Positions 62,784-64,000 of a stretch of DNA of 64,000 nucleotides are shown piece by piece. This stretch comes from Flagellimonas nanhaiensis (GTDB taxonomy: Bacteria; Bacteroidota; Bacteroidia; Flavobacteriales; Flavobacteriaceae): the NCBI RefSeq assembly GCF_003382275.1, contig NZ_QTJX01000001.1, positions 682,001 through 746,000 of the forward strand. Direction: 5' to 3'. The position numbers and the translations under genes were made by a program. Position 1 is the stretch's first letter; each line of letters opens with the position of its first letter. The notes beneath the pieces were generated by a model. The model did not search any database. It had not been told where the DNA came from and was given only the letters and a program-made list of their open reading frames with translations.

Positions 62784-64000
62784 ATGAACAAGAAAGTTGC
62801 ATTTTATACCCTGGGCTGCAAACTCAATTTCTCCGAAACTTCTACCATAGCACGAAGTTTTGAAAAAGAGGATTTTGAGCGGGTGGACTTTTCCCAGAAA
62901 GCGGATATTTATGTGATCAACACTTGTTCCGTTACAGAAAATGCTGATAAGCGGTTTAAAACCATTGTCAAACAAGCCCAAAAAAACAATCCCGAAGCTT
63001 TTGTGGCTGCCATTGGATGTTATGCTCAACTGAAGCCAGAAGAATTGGCTGCCGTGGATGGGGTCGATTTGGTATTGGGTGCTACCGAAAAGTTTAAGCT
63101 GACCGATTACTTGAATGACCTGTCTAAAAATGATAAAGGAGAGGTCCATTCCTGTGAAATTGAAGATGCCGATTTTTACGTAGGAAGCTACGCCATAGGA
63201 GATCGTACGCGTGCTTTTTTAAAGGTCCAAGATGGATGTGATTACAAGTGTACTTACTGCACCATTCCATTGGCACGGGGTATATCACGAAGTGATACCT
63301 TGGAGAATGTATTGCACAATGCTCGGGAAATAGCTTCAAAAGATATCAAGGAGATTGTGCTTACCGGGGTCAATATTGGAGACTACGGTAAGGGTGAATT
63401 TGGAAACAAAAAACATGAGCATACCTTTCTTGATTTGGTCAAGGCGTTGGATACCGTTGAAGGCATCCATAGGCTTCGTATCTCTTCCATAGAACCTAAC
63501 TTGTTGAAAAACGAGACCATAGATTTTGTAGCTGAAAGCACGGCTTTTGTACCTCATTTTCATATTCCGCTGCAAAGTGGGAGCGATGAAATTTTGAAGC
63601 AGATGAGACGTAGGTATTTGACCAATCTCTATGTTGACCGAGTAAAAAGAATAAAGGAAACCATGCCGCACGCCTGTATAGGTGTAGATGTTATTGTGGG
63701 CTTTCCAGGGGAGACCGATGAGCACTTTTTGGAGACCTATCATTTCCTAAATGAGTTGGATATTTCGTATTTGCATGTATTTACCTATTCTGAACGGGAC
63801 AATACTTTAGCTGCTGAAATGGGCAGTCCGGTTCCAAAAAATATTAGGAGTAAAAGAAGTAAGATGCTCCGAGGGCTATCCGTTAAAAAAAGACGGGCCT
63901 TTTATGAAAGTCAGTTGGGTAGTGAGAGAACCGTTTTGTTCGAAGGTGAGAACAAATCTGGCTACATTCATGGTTTCACCGAAAACTATGTAAAGGTAAA
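62784..64000 (+). CDS. mtaB: tRNA threonylcarbamoyladenosine methylthiotransferase, partial
   Basis: The frame opens at ATG 62784 (MNKKVAFYTLGCKLNFSETSTIA) and runs off the right edge after 405 codons, so the C-terminus is missing. It is a radical-SAM methylthiotransferase that makes ms2t6A37 in tRNA. The UPF0004 domain has Cys12, Cys48 and Cys79 for one [4Fe-4S] cluster; the radical-SAM cluster uses Cys152, Cys156 and Cys159 in QDGCDYKCTYCTIP. Later motifs IPLQSGSDEILKQMRRRY and DVIVGFPGETDEHF are standard, and the start of a TRAM-like end is visible (SERTVLFEGENKSGYIHGFTENYV). The LGCKLN/NTCSVTE context fits MtaB rather than MiaB or RimO. Confidence 0.95.
   Translation, partial: MNKKVAFYTLGCKLNFSETSTIARSFEKEDFERVDFSQKADIYVINTCSVTENADKRFKTIVKQAQKNNPEAFVAAIGCYAQLKPEELAAVDGVDLVLGATEKFKLTDYLNDLSKNDKGEVHSCEIEDADFYVGSYAIGDRTRAFLKVQDGCDYKCTYCTIPLARGISRSDTLENVLHNAREIASKDIKEIVLTGVNIGDYGKGEFGNKKHEHTFLDLVKALDTVEGIHRLRISSIEPNLLKNETIDFVAESTAFVPHFHIPLQSGSDEILKQMRRRYLTNLYVDRVKRIKETMPHACIGVDVIVGFPGETDEHFLETYHFLNELDISYLHVFTYSERDNTLAAEMGSPVPKNIRSKRSKMLRGLSVKKRRAFYESQLGSERTVLFEGENKSGYIHGFTENYVKV

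Overview
The window reads as a chromosomal segment of a marine-type Flavobacteriaceae bacterium (Bacteroidota), probably near Muricauda/Flagellimonas; the genus is my inference. Support: a type IX secretion C-terminal sorting domain, many lipoproteins and secreted peptidases, DUF5916, DUF2490, YHYH and DUF6515 proteins, TAnnTTTG -7 promoter elements, and a B. subtilis-like fadN-fadA-fadE order. Coding density is about 95 percent. I see no rRNA, tRNA, CRISPR array, phage or transposase gene.

Layout. 1-500: 5-prime part of a MarR regulator with two palindromic operators. 0.6-3.6 kb: YceI lipoprotein, a hydrolase/OsmC fusion and a DUF2490 protein. 3.6-10.1 kb: two large secreted proteins, a BNR/VPS10-like propeller and a PD40-amidohydrolase fusion, divergent from an MFS transporter. 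11.5-23.1 kb: a tightly packed minus-strand run that starts with fused trehalose-6-phosphate synthase/phosphatase and continues through a PD40-SnoaL fusion, VOC protein, M28 and M1 peptidases, nitrilase, GNAT, alcohol dehydrogenase, M20 hydrolase and YdeI-like protein. A GH15 hydrolase diverges from the trehalose gene. 25-27.9 kb: PLP decarboxylase and an outer-membrane protein.

27.9-34.4 kb is a fatty-acid beta-oxidation operon: MarR regulator, 3-hydroxyacyl-CoA dehydrogenase/enoyl-CoA hydratase, thiolase, acyl-CoA dehydrogenase. A long-chain acyl-CoA ligase lies nearby at 36.1-37.9 kb. Two intergenic gaps of this operon hold the most unusual structure in the window. One gap carries a small four-helix-bundle gene (23S-IVS/TIGR02436 family) bounded on each side by five degenerate 7-bp repeats in inverted orientation. 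The other carries a gene-less 84-bp copy with the same 5+5 architecture. I consider this a candidate undescribed mobile or regulatory element.

34.5-46.8 kb: a TIG/BIG2/propeller lipoprotein, FadD, a T9SS cargo protein, PurL and a DUF5916 barrel protein. 46.9-52.6 kb: SDR, AraC regulator, RsmB-like methyltransferase, Ycf48-like lipoprotein, S66 carboxypeptidase and DUF6515. 52.6-55.9 kb: an ECF sigma factor with a membrane-bound putative anti-sigma protein and a Spy/CnrX-like periplasmic sensor, followed after a terminator by a YHYH lipoprotein gene pair. 55.9-64 kb: ABC exporter, phosphosugar mutase, GT2 glycosyltransferase, DUF4199, ribosomal protein L31 type B, GlmU-like protein and a truncated MtaB tRNA methylthiotransferase.
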